A stretch of 64,000 nt of DNA, taken from Paenibacillus sedimenti. GTDB lineage: Bacteria; Bacillota; Bacilli; Paenibacillales; NBRC-103111. Every line of letters begins with the position of its first letter. Position 1 is the stretch's first letter. Position numbers and translations under genes: made by a program. The notes beneath the pieces were generated by a model that worked only from the letters and a program-made list of their open reading frames with translations, searched no databases and was not told where the DNA came from. Of the stretch, positions 35,774 through 44,295 are shown one piece after another. The stretch lies in the NCBI RefSeq assembly GCF_014534655.1, contig NZ_JACVVD010000005.1:124001-188000 (forward strand), read 5' to 3'.

Positions 35774-36219
35774 ACAGCGAGTTCACGATAGCCGTCCATA
35801 GTCTCGTCTTTCTGGCACATTTGCCTGATCATATGGCAACCAGCGAAGAAATTGCAACGAATGTATCCACTCACTCTGCCCGGATTCGCAAGGTCATGGG
35901 GTTCCTTCGTAAAGCAGGATATGTATCAACTAAGGAAGGCATAGGCGGCGGCTTTATTTTAAGCTGTAACCCGGATCAAGTAACTCTTGGTGAAATTTAT
36001 CGATTAACGTGTCATGGATCTTTGAAGCCCAGTTGGTGTACCGGCGATGAGAACAAGTCCTGTATGATATCATCCAAGATGGATAGACTTATGGGCGTTA
36101 TGTTTTCAAATGCGGAGAAGCAGATGGAAATGTACTTTGATCAGCATACGATTGGCAGCATGCTCAGACAACTTATCGCTATCGAATGTCCACAATTGAA
36201 TAATGAGCATTCGTCCTAG
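35770..36219 (+). CDS. Rrf2-family transcriptional regulator
   Basis: This 149-residue winged-helix regulator has the Rrf2 pattern SEEIATNVSTHSARIRKVMGFLRKAG and GGFILS. Three cysteines, C-x8-C-x7-C (LTCHGSLKPSWC then KSC), lie where IscR and NsrR bind an Fe-S cluster, though spacing differs from both. A redox, nitric oxide or iron-sulfur sensing role is possible. GGGAGG stands 12 bases before the ATG. The neighbours give no clear target. Confidence 0.87.
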   Translation: MNSEFTIAVHSLVFLAHLPDHMATSEEIATNVSTHSARIRKVMGFLRKAGYVSTKEGIGGGFILSCNPDQVTLGEIYRLTCHGSLKPSWCTGDENKSCMISSKMDRLMGVMFSNAEKQMEMYFDQHTIGSMLRQLIAIECPQLNNEHSS

Positions 36220-36255
36220 AAGCCCTCGGATCTTTTAAACCGGGGGCTTTATTTG
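36220..36255 (+). terminator. Terminator after the Rrf2 gene
   Basis: AAGCCCTCGG and CCGGGGGCTT form a stem, with T-rich sequence after it. Confidence 0.75.
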
Positions 36256-36354
36256 TTGTATTTCGGGGATTTGTTTCGTTTATTCGGGCTTTCAGGCAAT
36301 GAATGGGATGCCGTTAAGTAACACAACCTACATACGAATGAAAGAGGGGAATTC

Positions 36355-37044
36355 ATGGAAGCGACAAGCTTAATGATTAAAGAGGTACCGCAAGAGGAGA
36401 GACCAAGAGAGCGTATGCTTCAGTTCGGCGCGGGAGCATTGAGTAATGCGGAGTTATTAGCAATTTTACTTCGGACTGGAACAGTCTCGGAATCTGCAAT
36501 TCGTCTTGCAGGCCGGATTCTGAGTGAGTGCGGCGGATTGCGCAGTCTGGTTGACATGAGTAAGGATCAGCTCACCCAGATCAGAGGAATCGGGGATGCG
36601 AAGGCGCTGCAAATCCAAGCAGGCATTGAGCTGGGGCGCAGGCTGGCGAAGACATCTTTGACGGAACGAGTAACCATTCGTTCGCCCAAAGACGTATCTG
36701 ATCTATTAAGTGAGGATCTTCGTTATTTGCAGAAAGAACATTTTGTTTGTTTATTTTTGAACACGAAGAATCATGTGCTTGCTCAAGAAACGTTATCTAT
36801 GGGCAGCCTCAATGCGTCCATCGTGCATCCACGCGAAGTGTTTCGCGCAGCGATCAAACGAAGCAGCGCTTCCATCGTTTGCGTTCACAATCATCCGAGC
36901 GGGGATCCGACGCCTAGTCCGGAAGACATTCAACTGACCCAGCGGCTGATCGAAGCGGGTGCTATTATTGGCATCGATGTGCTTGATCATGTCATAATTG
37001 GGGATCAAAGATTCATAAGTTTGAAGGAAGAAGGTTATATGTAA
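36355..37044 (+). CDS. radC: RadC/JAB-domain DNA repair-associated protein
   Basis: This 229-residue protein has an N-terminal helix-hairpin-helix-like part (LTQIRGIGDAKALQIQ) and a JAMM/MPN+ domain with VCVHNHPSGDPTPSPEDI. Its biochemical role in Bacteria remains uncertain despite the name. AGAGGGG precedes the ATG. The position between maf and mreB is conserved in Bacillales. Confidence 0.95.
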   Translation: MEATSLMIKEVPQEERPRERMLQFGAGALSNAELLAILLRTGTVSESAIRLAGRILSECGGLRSLVDMSKDQLTQIRGIGDAKALQIQAGIELGRRLAKTSLTERVTIRSPKDVSDLLSEDLRYLQKEHFVCLFLNTKNHVLAQETLSMGSLNASIVHPREVFRAAIKRSSASIVCVHNHPSGDPTPSPEDIQLTQRLIEAGAIIGIDVLDHVIIGDQRFISLKEEGYM

Positions 37045-37110
37045 TATAATAAGAGTTATGCTCGGAGGATCAGACACAGACTAGATGCAACAAGGAAAGG
37101 AGCAACTGCC

Positions 37111-38145
37111 ATGTTCGGTGGTTTTACGAGAGATTTAGGAATTGACTTAGGTACGGCGAATACGCTTGTTTATGTGAAAGGCAGAGGGATTATCGTGAGG
37201 GAGCCTTCGGTGGTTGCCCTGCGTACTGATACAAAAACGATTGAGGCAGTCGGAGACGCCGCAAAAAAAATGATCGGTCGTACACCCGGCAATATTAGGG
37301 CGATCCGCCCGATGAAGGATGGCGTTATCGCCGATTTCGAGACGACGTCGACGATGATCCGCTACTTTTTGAGACAAGCCCAGAAGCAGCGCTGGCTGTT
37401 CCAGCGGCACCCGAATGTGATGGTATGCGTGCCTTCCGGCATTACAGCCGTTGAGAAACGAGCTGTAGAAGATGCCACGAAGCAAGCTGGCGCGCGCGAT
37501 GCTTATACGATCGAAGAACCGTTCGCGGCAGCAATCGGTGCCGATCTTCCCGTATGGGAACCGACAGGCAGTATGGTTGTCGATATCGGTGGAGGTACGA
37601 CAGAGGTAGCGGTCATCTCGCTCGGAGGGATTGTTACAAGCCGGTCGATTCGTATTGCCGGCGATGAAATGGACGATGCCATCATTCAATACATTAAACG
37701 TACCTACAATTTGATGATTGGTGAACGCACAGCAGAAACGTTGAAAATGGAGATCGGTTCTGCTCTTCCGACGGAGCTGCCTGAACCGCTGGAAATTCGC
37801 GGGCGGGATCTTGTATCCGGCTTGCCGAAGACGTTAAGCGTAACTTCGCATGAAATTACTGAAGCTCTGACAGATACCGTTAATGCGATTGTTGACGCAG
37901 TGAAGGTCACGCTGGAAAAATGTCCGCCCGAGCTGTCCGCGGATATTATGGATCGCGGTATCGTATTGACAGGCGGTGGCGGCTTGCTGCGGAATCTGGA
38001 TCGCTTACTGGCGAGAGAAACAGGGATGCCTGTTCTAGTCGCTGAGAATCCGCTGGATTGTGTAGCGATCGGTACCGGCAGGGCGCTGGAAAATATTCAT
38101 TTGTTCAAAACGAGGTCGGGACCAACTTCAAGATACAAGCGTTAA
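37111..38145 (+). CDS. mreB: Rod-shape determining protein MreB
   Basis: This 344-residue bacterial actin forms membrane filaments that guide lateral wall synthesis. Phosphate-binding loops are [14 protein letters not shown] and [18 protein letters not shown], and the adenosine motif is [20 protein letters not shown] precedes the ATG. It is followed by mreC and mreD with short gaps, forming the usual operon with minCD. Confidence 0.98.
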   Translation: MFGGFTRDLGIDLGTANTLVYVKGRGIIVREPSVVALRTDTKTIEAVGDAAKKMIGRTPGNIRAIRPMKDGVIADFETTSTMIRYFLRQAQKQRWLFQRHPNVMVCVPSGITAVEKRAVEDATKQAGARDAYTIEEPFAAAIGADLPVWEPTGSMVVDIGGGTTEVAVISLGGIVTSRSIRIAGDEMDDAIIQYIKRTYNLMIGERTAETLKMEIGSALPTELPEPLEIRGRDLVSGLPKTLSVTSHEITEALTDTVNAIVDAVKVTLEKCPPELSADIMDRGIVLTGGGGLLRNLDRLLARETGMPVLVAENPLDCVAIGTGRALENIHLFKTRSGPTSRYKR

Positions 38146-38171
38146 ACATTCGTTAGAAGGTGTTGTTCATT

Positions 38172-39035
38172 TTGTTTAAATTCATGGGGAACAAGAGGCT
38201 GATCTTTTTGATGGTCGGCCTAATCAGTTTTTTTATATTAATGGGTCTGACACTGGGCAATCGGGCGCCGATGACGTGGCCGGAAAAATTTATTAAAGAC
38301 TCGGTTTCATGGACGCAAGGACTCTTCTATAAGCCCGCTGCTTCAATAGCGGGTTTCTTTCAAGATATTCGCCAGTTGAGGGTCATCTATGAGGAGAACA
38401 AGACACTGAAGCTGACGCTTACGCAATATGCGCGAGATACGCAACGATTGAACGAGCTTGAAGCGCAAAACAAGCGTTTAATGGAAGCTCTTGGGTTTAC
38501 GGAGCGTCAGCGCCAAGCGAATGTATATACCTATCGCATCGCAGAGGTAGTGACGATTGATCCGGATCCTTACAATAATACGGTTACGATCAATTTGGGG
38601 GATAAAGACGGCATAAAAGAAAATATGGCCGTAATGACGGTCGACGGTCTGGTAGGCAGGGTAAGCCAAGTGTTCGGCTTTCACTCTAATGTCCAGCTTC
38701 TCAAAGCGATTACGGATACCGACAACAACTCCAAGGCGATCGCTGTAACTGTAAAGGGTAATGAAAGTGAGCCTTTCGGTATGATTGAGTCTTATGATTC
38801 AAACACAGGGGAACTCGTCATGAACAAAGTCGAACAAGCGGATACAATGAAAGTCGGTGACACGGTTATTACTTCAGGAATGGGACAAGTATTCCCTAAA
38901 GGCATTGAGGTAGGCACGATTTCGTCCATCGGTCCCGGGGAATTCGGTATCACATACAAGGTTATGGTGAAGCCCAAAGCTTCGTTCAACCATATTCGTG
39001 AAGTGTTTGTGGTCGAAGTTCCGGAAGTGAAATGA
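38172..39035 (+). CDS. mreC: Rod-shape determining protein MreC
   Basis: This 287-residue bitopic protein has an N-terminal membrane segment (about 10-28), a coiled coil (about 65-105) and an extracytoplasmic beta-domain (about 115-285). It links MreB to the periplasmic-face elongation machinery. TTG 38172 is preferred because GAAGGTG stands 10 bases upstream and the result (MFKFMGNKR) resembles other MreC starts. GTG 38160 overlaps that site. Confidence 0.94.
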   Translation: MFKFMGNKRLIFLMVGLISFFILMGLTLGNRAPMTWPEKFIKDSVSWTQGLFYKPAASIAGFFQDIRQLRVIYEENKTLKLTLTQYARDTQRLNELEAQNKRLMEALGFTERQRQANVYTYRIAEVVTIDPDPYNNTVTINLGDKDGIKENMAVMTVDGLVGRVSQVFGFHSNVQLLKAITDTDNNSKAIAVTVKGNESEPFGMIESYDSNTGELVMNKVEQADTMKVGDTVITSGMGQVFPKGIEVGTISSIGPGEFGITYKVMVKPKASFNHIREVFVVEVPEVK

Positions 39036-39048
39036 GGTGGGGCATAAC

Positions 39049-39576
39049 GTGACGCGGCATCTGCTCTGGCTCATTTTATTAGGGTTATTTGTTCTGCAAG
39101 GTACGATCGCGCATTGGCTAATACCGTCATCATGGCAGGGTCAAGTTTATGTGGCGCCGCATTTTACCCTTGTGTTTATTCTGTTTATCGGACTTTTTCA
39201 TCATCGTCATACTGCACTCATCTACGGGCTGATATTCGGGCTTTTGCAAGATTTTAATTATTACAGCTCGATCCTGGGCATTTATTCATTCGGTATGGGA
39301 CTCACCGGTTACCTGGCCGGACTTACCCAGCGAAGACAGCCCAATCTCATCTTTTATAATCTGCTAATTACTGGTATTGGGTTGTTGTTGTTTGAATTGA
39401 TTAATTACGGTATCAACCGGTTGTTCAAGTTGATCGATATCGATTTAGAATTTGCGCTCACCCACTATATGCTTCCAAGTGTTCTGTTTAATCTGCTTTT
39501 TGCCTTGCTTTGCTACGTGCCTATACGCAAGCTCCTCGAAGGGAAGCTGAGCGGATCGTCTGGAACGGAAGATTAA
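39049..39576 (+). CDS. mreD: Rod-shape determining protein MreD
   Basis: This 175-residue membrane protein has about five hydrophobic helices, including HTALIYGLIFGLLQDFNYYS typical of MreD. It acts with MreC, RodA and PBP2-type enzymes in side-wall growth. GTG 39049 follows GAGGTGGGG by about 6 bases; GTG 39037 overlaps it. Confidence 0.93.
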   Translation: MTRHLLWLILLGLFVLQGTIAHWLIPSSWQGQVYVAPHFTLVFILFIGLFHHRHTALIYGLIFGLLQDFNYYSSILGIYSFGMGLTGYLAGLTQRRQPNLIFYNLLITGIGLLLFELINYGINRLFKLIDIDLEFALTHYMLPSVLFNLLFALLCYVPIRKLLEGKLSGSSGTED

Positions 39577-39663
39577 AGAAGGACCGGAACAAATTCCAGG
39601 CTTAAAGCAGGAAAACGCAGGACATGAACCGAAATGTATAGGTTGGGAGGTCGGCACGCAATT

Positions 39664-40323
39664 ATGTCCGTTTCAAAGCATCAGGTGATGATAAAAGGAG
39701 TCAAAGACGGCCTTGTTTTTTTACTGAACGACACATGTGAATGGGAGATTTTGCTGCAGGAGCTTCAGCATAAGCTGGAGAAGACGCATCAGCAAATTTT
39801 GACGGGTCCAATTATTCATGTGCATGTCAAGCTAGGCAATCGGGAAGTGACCGAGGAACAAAAAGAAGAAATTCGCGCGATTATCCGGCAAAAAGGAAAT
39901 CTGCTTATACAATCGATTGAAAGCGATCTGCGTTCTCAGCAGGAAGCTGGCGAACCAGCCCCTTCGATCACGACGCTCAAAGGTATGATTCGTTCAGGAC
40001 AAACCCTCCATCACGAGGGTGATTTGCTTTATCTGGGCGATGTAAATCCCGGTGGAACTATTACTTGCACGGGTAATATTTATGTCATGGGTTCATTGCG
40101 CGGAATGGCGCATGCAGGCATAGATGGGGATGAGAACGCCATAATCGCTGCTTCGCATATGCGCCCGACGCAGCTCCGTATCGCCGGTATCATCAGCCGT
40201 CCTCCGGACGAATGGGGAATTGAAGAGGCGTTTATGGAATTCGCCTACATTAAGGAAGGCAAAATGGAAATCGACAAGCTTCACCAGCTCCATCGCATTG
40301 TTCCGGAATCTATGATGGGTTGA
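39664..40323 (+). CDS. minC: Septum site-determining protein MinC
   Basis: This 219-residue division inhibitor has an N-terminal FtsZ-binding domain (about 1-105) and a C-terminal beta-helix domain with LYLGDVNPGGTITCTGNIYVMGSLRGMAHAG split over two turns. MinD recruits it to membranes to block polar septation. ATG 39664 is taken as the start, but GGGAGG is 13 bases away, which is long; ATG 39634 would add ten residues with no site. Confidence 0.93.
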   Translation: MSVSKHQVMIKGVKDGLVFLLNDTCEWEILLQELQHKLEKTHQQILTGPIIHVHVKLGNREVTEEQKEEIRAIIRQKGNLLIQSIESDLRSQQEAGEPAPSITTLKGMIRSGQTLHHEGDLLYLGDVNPGGTITCTGNIYVMGSLRGMAHAGIDGDENAIIAASHMRPTQLRIAGIISRPPDEWGIEEAFMEFAYIKEGKMEIDKLHQLHRIVPESMMG

Positions 40324-40363
40324 GACTTATATACGGAAAAATAGAGTGTGGGAGTGAGAAAAT

Positions 40364-41158
40364 ATGGGAGACGCGATTGTAGTCACTTCGGGTAAAGGCG
40401 GCGTCGGGAAAACGACGACTTCAGCTAATCTGGGGACAGCCTTGGCTTTGCTTGGCAAAAAAGTTTGCATGGTAGACACTGACATCGGATTGCGAAACCT
40501 GGACGTAGTGATGGGGCTTGAAAACCGAATTATTTATGATCTTGTCGATGTCGTGGAAGGGCGATGCCGATTGCCGCAGGCATTGATCAAAGATAAGCGT
40601 TTTGATGAGTTGTACCTGCTGCCGGCTGCACAAACGAAAGACAAGCATGCCGTTTCGCCGGAAGACGTCAGAAATATTGTACTGGATCTCAAAAAAGATT
40701 TCGATTTCGTTATTATTGACTGCCCTGCGGGTATTGAACAAGGGTTTAAGAATGCCGTTGCAGGCGCAGACAAGGCGGTCGTTGTGACGACTCCTGAGCA
40801 TGCAGCTGTACGTGATGCAGACCGGATTATTGGACTTCTGGAAAATGAGAAGATCTCTTCGCCGAAGCTGGTCATTAATCGAATTCGTGCGAATATGGTT
40901 AAAAAAGGCGAAATGCTGGATATCGATGAAATTTGCTCGGTGCTTGCCATTGATCTTCTCGGCATCGTGCCGGACGACGAATATGTCATTAAGGCCGCCA
41001 ATTCAGGCGAACCTACGGTGATGAATCCGTCATCGCGTGCTGCGATAGCTTATCGAAATATTGCTAGGCGTATTCTGGGAGACACCGTGCCGCTCATGCC
41101 GCTTGAAGATAAAACCGGTTGGGTAAAACGTATGAAAAAGTTTATCGGGATAGGATGA
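40364..41158 (+). CDS. minD: Septum site-determining ATPase MinD
   Basis: This 264-residue ParA/MinD ATPase has the deviant Walker A SGKGGVGKTT (about 9-18), switch region VDTDIGLRNLD and DCPAGIE. The C-terminal amphipathic membrane-targeting helix is seen as WVKRMKKFIGIG. It positions MinC. The SEDS gene starts 6 bases after its stop. Confidence 0.97.
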   Translation: MGDAIVVTSGKGGVGKTTTSANLGTALALLGKKVCMVDTDIGLRNLDVVMGLENRIIYDLVDVVEGRCRLPQALIKDKRFDELYLLPAAQTKDKHAVSPEDVRNIVLDLKKDFDFVIIDCPAGIEQGFKNAVAGADKAVVVTTPEHAAVRDADRIIGLLENEKISSPKLVINRIRANMVKKGEMLDIDEICSVLAIDLLGIVPDDEYVIKAANSGEPTVMNPSSRAAIAYRNIARRILGDTVPLMPLEDKTGWVKRMKKFIGIG

Positions 41159-41164
41159 TCGTAC

Positions 41165-42313
41165 TTGCTTGCCAAACTGAAAAACATTGATATTCCTATC
41201 GTTGTCATCTTGTTTGCCTTTATGGTTATTAGCACCATGATGGTCTATAGTGCATCTGTAGATCATCCAACCATATCGATCAGCGTTACCAAAATACTAA
41301 TCCTATACGCCGTTGGACTAATCGCCTTTGTCGGTTGCAGTTTATTCGATTATCGTGTCCTCGTGAAAATAGCGCCTTACCTGTACGGTATCGGGATTAT
41401 TTCTTTAATTGCGGTTTACTTTTTCGGTGAGGAAATTCACGGAGCGCGCGGCTGGTTTGAGTTGCCTGGCGGCTTGAATTTTCAGCCGGCCGAGCTTGTG
41501 AAACTGATTCTTATCATATGCGTCACTGCCTTACTTGCAAGACGCGGAGGCGACCTATTACAGTTTAAAAAAGATGTTATACCCGTAGGCTTGGCTGTTT
41601 TATTGCCATTTATTCTCGTGCTCATCCAGCCTGATCTTGGGAATGCCATTATCTTTATCATTATTTTGATCGGCATGCTGTGGATCGGAAATGTCAAATA
41701 CACACATGTACTTTTAAGCATAGTTGTACTAGCTGGAGTGGGTTTCTTATTTCTGACGCTGTACAAGCATTTCCACCAATCCTTGTTCGATGTGCTGAAA
41801 CAATACGGGTTCAGCCATTGGATGGATCGAATCGACACATACCTCTACCCGCAGGATGTGTCAGACGACGATAGTTACCAGGTTCGCAATGCTATTCGAG
41901 CTATTGGATCAGGCGGGCTGGAAGGAGAAGGCTATCTGAACGGCACATCCGTTCATAGCAACTTTATTCCTTTCGCTTATTCGGACTCCATCTTTGTCGT
42001 TGTCGGCGAGGAGTTTGGTTTCCGAGGCTCGGCTATTCTGCTATTCATCTACTTTATGCTGATCTACCGGATGATTCTTATTTCGATCCAAAGCACGCAA
42101 CTCAGCGGCGCCTATATCGTTGTGGGCGTTGTTTCAATGTTTGTTTTCCAAATTTTCGAAAATGTCGGCATGATGATCGGCATTATGCCGTTAACCGGGA
42201 TTACGCTTCCATTTATCAGCTATGGAGGCACATCATTGCTCATCAATATGCTGTCTCTAGGCCTAGTGATGAGCGTCAAGCTGCACCAGGAGCGGGAACC
42301 GGAATTATTTTAG
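41165..42313 (+). CDS. SEDS-family peptidoglycan glycosyltransferase (RodA/FtsW type)
   Basis: This 382-residue membrane protein with ten hydrophobic helices belongs to the SEDS glycan polymerases. Motifs are ARGWFELPGG, FQPAELVKL, IQPDLGNAI and the C-terminal PLTGITLPFISYGGTSLL. Its place after minD suggests a RodA-type elongation role, although the last motif is shared with FtsW. The TTG start follows AGGATGA, which lies in the minD end. A terminator follows. Confidence 0.93.
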   Translation: MLAKLKNIDIPIVVILFAFMVISTMMVYSASVDHPTISISVTKILILYAVGLIAFVGCSLFDYRVLVKIAPYLYGIGIISLIAVYFFGEEIHGARGWFELPGGLNFQPAELVKLILIICVTALLARRGGDLLQFKKDVIPVGLAVLLPFILVLIQPDLGNAIIFIIILIGMLWIGNVKYTHVLLSIVVLAGVGFLFLTLYKHFHQSLFDVLKQYGFSHWMDRIDTYLYPQDVSDDDSYQVRNAIRAIGSGGLEGEGYLNGTSVHSNFIPFAYSDSIFVVVGEEFGFRGSAILLFIYFMLIYRMILISIQSTQLSGAYIVVGVVSMFVFQIFENVGMMIGIMPLTGITLPFISYGGTSLLINMLSLGLVMSVKLHQEREPELF

Positions 42314-42323
42314 CGAAAAAAGC

Positions 42324-42351
42324 AAAGCCCCTTCATCGGGGCTTTTTCTTT
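42324..42351 (+). terminator. Terminator after the SEDS gene
   Basis: AAAGCCCC and GGGGCTTT form an 8-bp stem followed by TTCTTTT. Confidence 0.9.
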
Positions 42352-42418
42352 TGCCGTCGGTCAACATAATCTTGTCCCTCCATTCATAGGCTGTACTATG
42401 GCACGCCTAGTATAGTAG

Positions 42419-42502
42419 ATGCATACGAAGTCAGCTTTGCTAAAGCAAAACCCAGCTTATGCTTACGAAGAAAGCTTTCCTAAAGGAAAGCTCTTAGGAG
42501 GG
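42419..42502 (+). repeat. Hairpin repeat module carrying the spoIVFA ribosome binding site
   Basis: GCATACGAAGTCAG then TTTGCtaaaGCAAA, then GCTTACGAAG with GAAAGCTTTCC-taaa-GGAAAGC, ending in TTAGGAGGGG. These are the same two hairpin modules as before lonB, in the opposite order. Confidence 0.75.
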
Positions 42503-42509
42503 GACTTCT

Positions 42510-43406
42510 ATGGAAGTCAAAGATAAAGTTAAACAGCGCCGCATGGAACGGCTGCGCAATCTGCGCGAAGGCCAGGATGCCGGCTATAGAGGCGGGAGTG
42601 CGAGCAAATCTTACCGAAGCAGCGATGACGGTTCATTACCCATACGCCCGGAATTGGACTTGCCGCTATATGCGGATGCGCAATGGAATCGGCGAATGGA
42701 AGATCCCGAGATTGCATGGCGATATAAGCTGCGTATGGACCCGTCCTTGAATGGACGGGACTACTTGGACAATGAGGAGAAAAGCCTGTTTTCTCCGCCT
42801 TCTCGACGCTCGATAATCACGAAGCTAATTATAAGTTCTATGGTTTTTGCTGCAGTGTATGGAATGTTCCATATAAATCAACCCTGGGCAAACAAGGGGA
42901 AACAGTTTATTACAGCTTCCCTGACGCAATCTTATGATTTCAGTTCGCTTTCAGCTTGGTATACAGAGCGCTTTGGCGGCTCGCCATCGTTTATTCCCAG
43001 CTTTAACCGGGAAGGAGATGAAGCGGTTAAGGTAAGTGCGTCCAAACGCACACTTTTTTCGCCTGCTAAAGGAAGTATCGTAACCTCGTATGACGGTGCA
43101 TCTCATCTGGGCGTTATGCTGAATACAACCGCGAATGCACCCGTTTATGCGCTCGATACAGGACAAGTTATTTTTGCCGGGACGACAGCGGAATCGGGTT
43201 TAACTATCATCATTCGCCATGCCAACGGTCTTCAATCCGTTTACGGGTCAATGAGTGAATCCAACGTAGAAGTCAATGATTGGATCAACCGTGGGGAAGC
43301 CGTAGGCAAAGCTTCCAAGGGGGAGCCTGGCAAGGGAACTTTTTATTTTGCGGTTACGAAGGACGGGCATCCCATGAATCCGACGGATGTGATTTCTTTT
43401 GATTAG
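42510..43406 (+). CDS. spoIVFA: Stage IV sporulation protein FA (degenerate LytM/M23 domain)
   Basis: This 298-residue bitopic membrane protein has a basic cytoplasmic N-terminus, one membrane segment (about 95-118) and a C-terminal M23-like domain (about 185-296). The catalytic residues of M23 peptidases are missing: HLGVML lacks the zinc Asp and VYGSMSE replaces the H-x-H motif. This agrees with SpoIVFA as a scaffold that holds SpoIVFB inactive with BofA in the outer forespore membrane. spoIVFB overlaps its end by 8 bases. Confidence 0.92.
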   Translation: MEVKDKVKQRRMERLRNLREGQDAGYRGGSASKSYRSSDDGSLPIRPELDLPLYADAQWNRRMEDPEIAWRYKLRMDPSLNGRDYLDNEEKSLFSPPSRRSIITKLIISSMVFAAVYGMFHINQPWANKGKQFITASLTQSYDFSSLSAWYTERFGGSPSFIPSFNREGDEAVKVSASKRTLFSPAKGSIVTSYDGASHLGVMLNTTANAPVYALDTGQVIFAGTTAESGLTIIIRHANGLQSVYGSMSESNVEVNDWINRGEAVGKASKGEPGKGTFYFAVTKDGHPMNPTDVISFD

Positions 43407-44274
43407 GCGGGCCGGAACTACGTATCGCATTCATCCTTTGCTTACACTTATATTAATCGGTTCGGCGCTTACCGGTTATTTTCTCGAGGCCGCAACGCTT
43501 TTTGGTATCGTTCTTGTTCATGAACTCGGACATTTGGCCGCGGCAAACGGTTTCGGGTGGAGAGTGCGGGAGGTACAGCTTCTGCCCTTTGGGGGCGTTG
43601 TGGTTGTCGATGAGTTGGGATCGGTTCCTGCTTGGGAAGAATTAATTGTAGCCTTGGCTGGTCCTCTGCAGCATGTTTGGATGATTGTGGTAGCTTTTCT
43701 CATGCAGTGGCTTGGCGTCGGTACGCACGAATGGTGGACCTATTTCATAGAAGCGAATGTGATGATCGGGTTGTTCAATCTTTTGCCGGTGATGCCGCTT
43801 GATGGGGGCAAAGTCATGCAGTGCTTGTTAGGGTATATCTTGTCGTATCATAACACCATTTTATATACGACGTGGATCGGCATGGCATTGAGCGCAGGGG
43901 TGATTTGCATGGCTGCCATCCAATTGGTTAGCGGTCAACTGCCGTTGAATTTGCTTGTGATCGGCATCTTCCTGCTCGTATCTAATTGGTATGCTTATCG
44001 GCAGCTGCCGTATCATTTTTTTCGATTTCTGATGGCGCGAGGCCAGCGTGTAAGCAGGCTGCTTAGCCGCGGAACATTGGCGCAGCCTATTGTCATCACC
44101 AAGCATCGGACGATGGCCGAGACCGTTAAGCTTTTTATGAGAGAAAAATATCATTTGATCTATGTCATAAATGAAAATGGGCGCATACAAGCCGTATTGC
44201 CTGAGCAGCAATTGGTCAGCGGTTATTTAAATGGAAAAAAACCGGGGAGTGCAGTTTCCGATCTTTTCATGTAA
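43399..44274 (+). CDS. spoIVFB: Stage IV sporulation protein FB, site-2-type intramembrane metalloprotease
   Basis: This 291-residue M50 protease processes pro-sigma-K in B. subtilis. HELGH (His41, Glu42, His45) lies in a membrane helix and the second metal motif is NLLPVMPLDGGKV. Several hydrophobic helices follow. The C-terminal part (about 215-290) is a CBS-like domain, as in family members that sense ATP. The TTG start lies inside the spoIVFA end, so translation is coupled. Confidence 0.94.
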   Translation: MIRRAGTTYRIHPLLTLILIGSALTGYFLEAATLFGIVLVHELGHLAAANGFGWRVREVQLLPFGGVVVVDELGSVPAWEELIVALAGPLQHVWMIVVAFLMQWLGVGTHEWWTYFIEANVMIGLFNLLPVMPLDGGKVMQCLLGYILSYHNTILYTTWIGMALSAGVICMAAIQLVSGQLPLNLLVIGIFLLVSNWYAYRQLPYHFFRFLMARGQRVSRLLSRGTLAQPIVITKHRTMAETVKLFMREKYHLIYVINENGRIQAVLPEQQLVSGYLNGKKPGSAVSDLFM

Positions 44275-44295
44275 AATAACTGTTGAGGTGAAAGC

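Noticed and set aside
42510..43406. Active M23 endopeptidase
   Set aside because: The zinc Asp and the H-x-H motif are missing, which fits the SpoIVFA scaffold instead.
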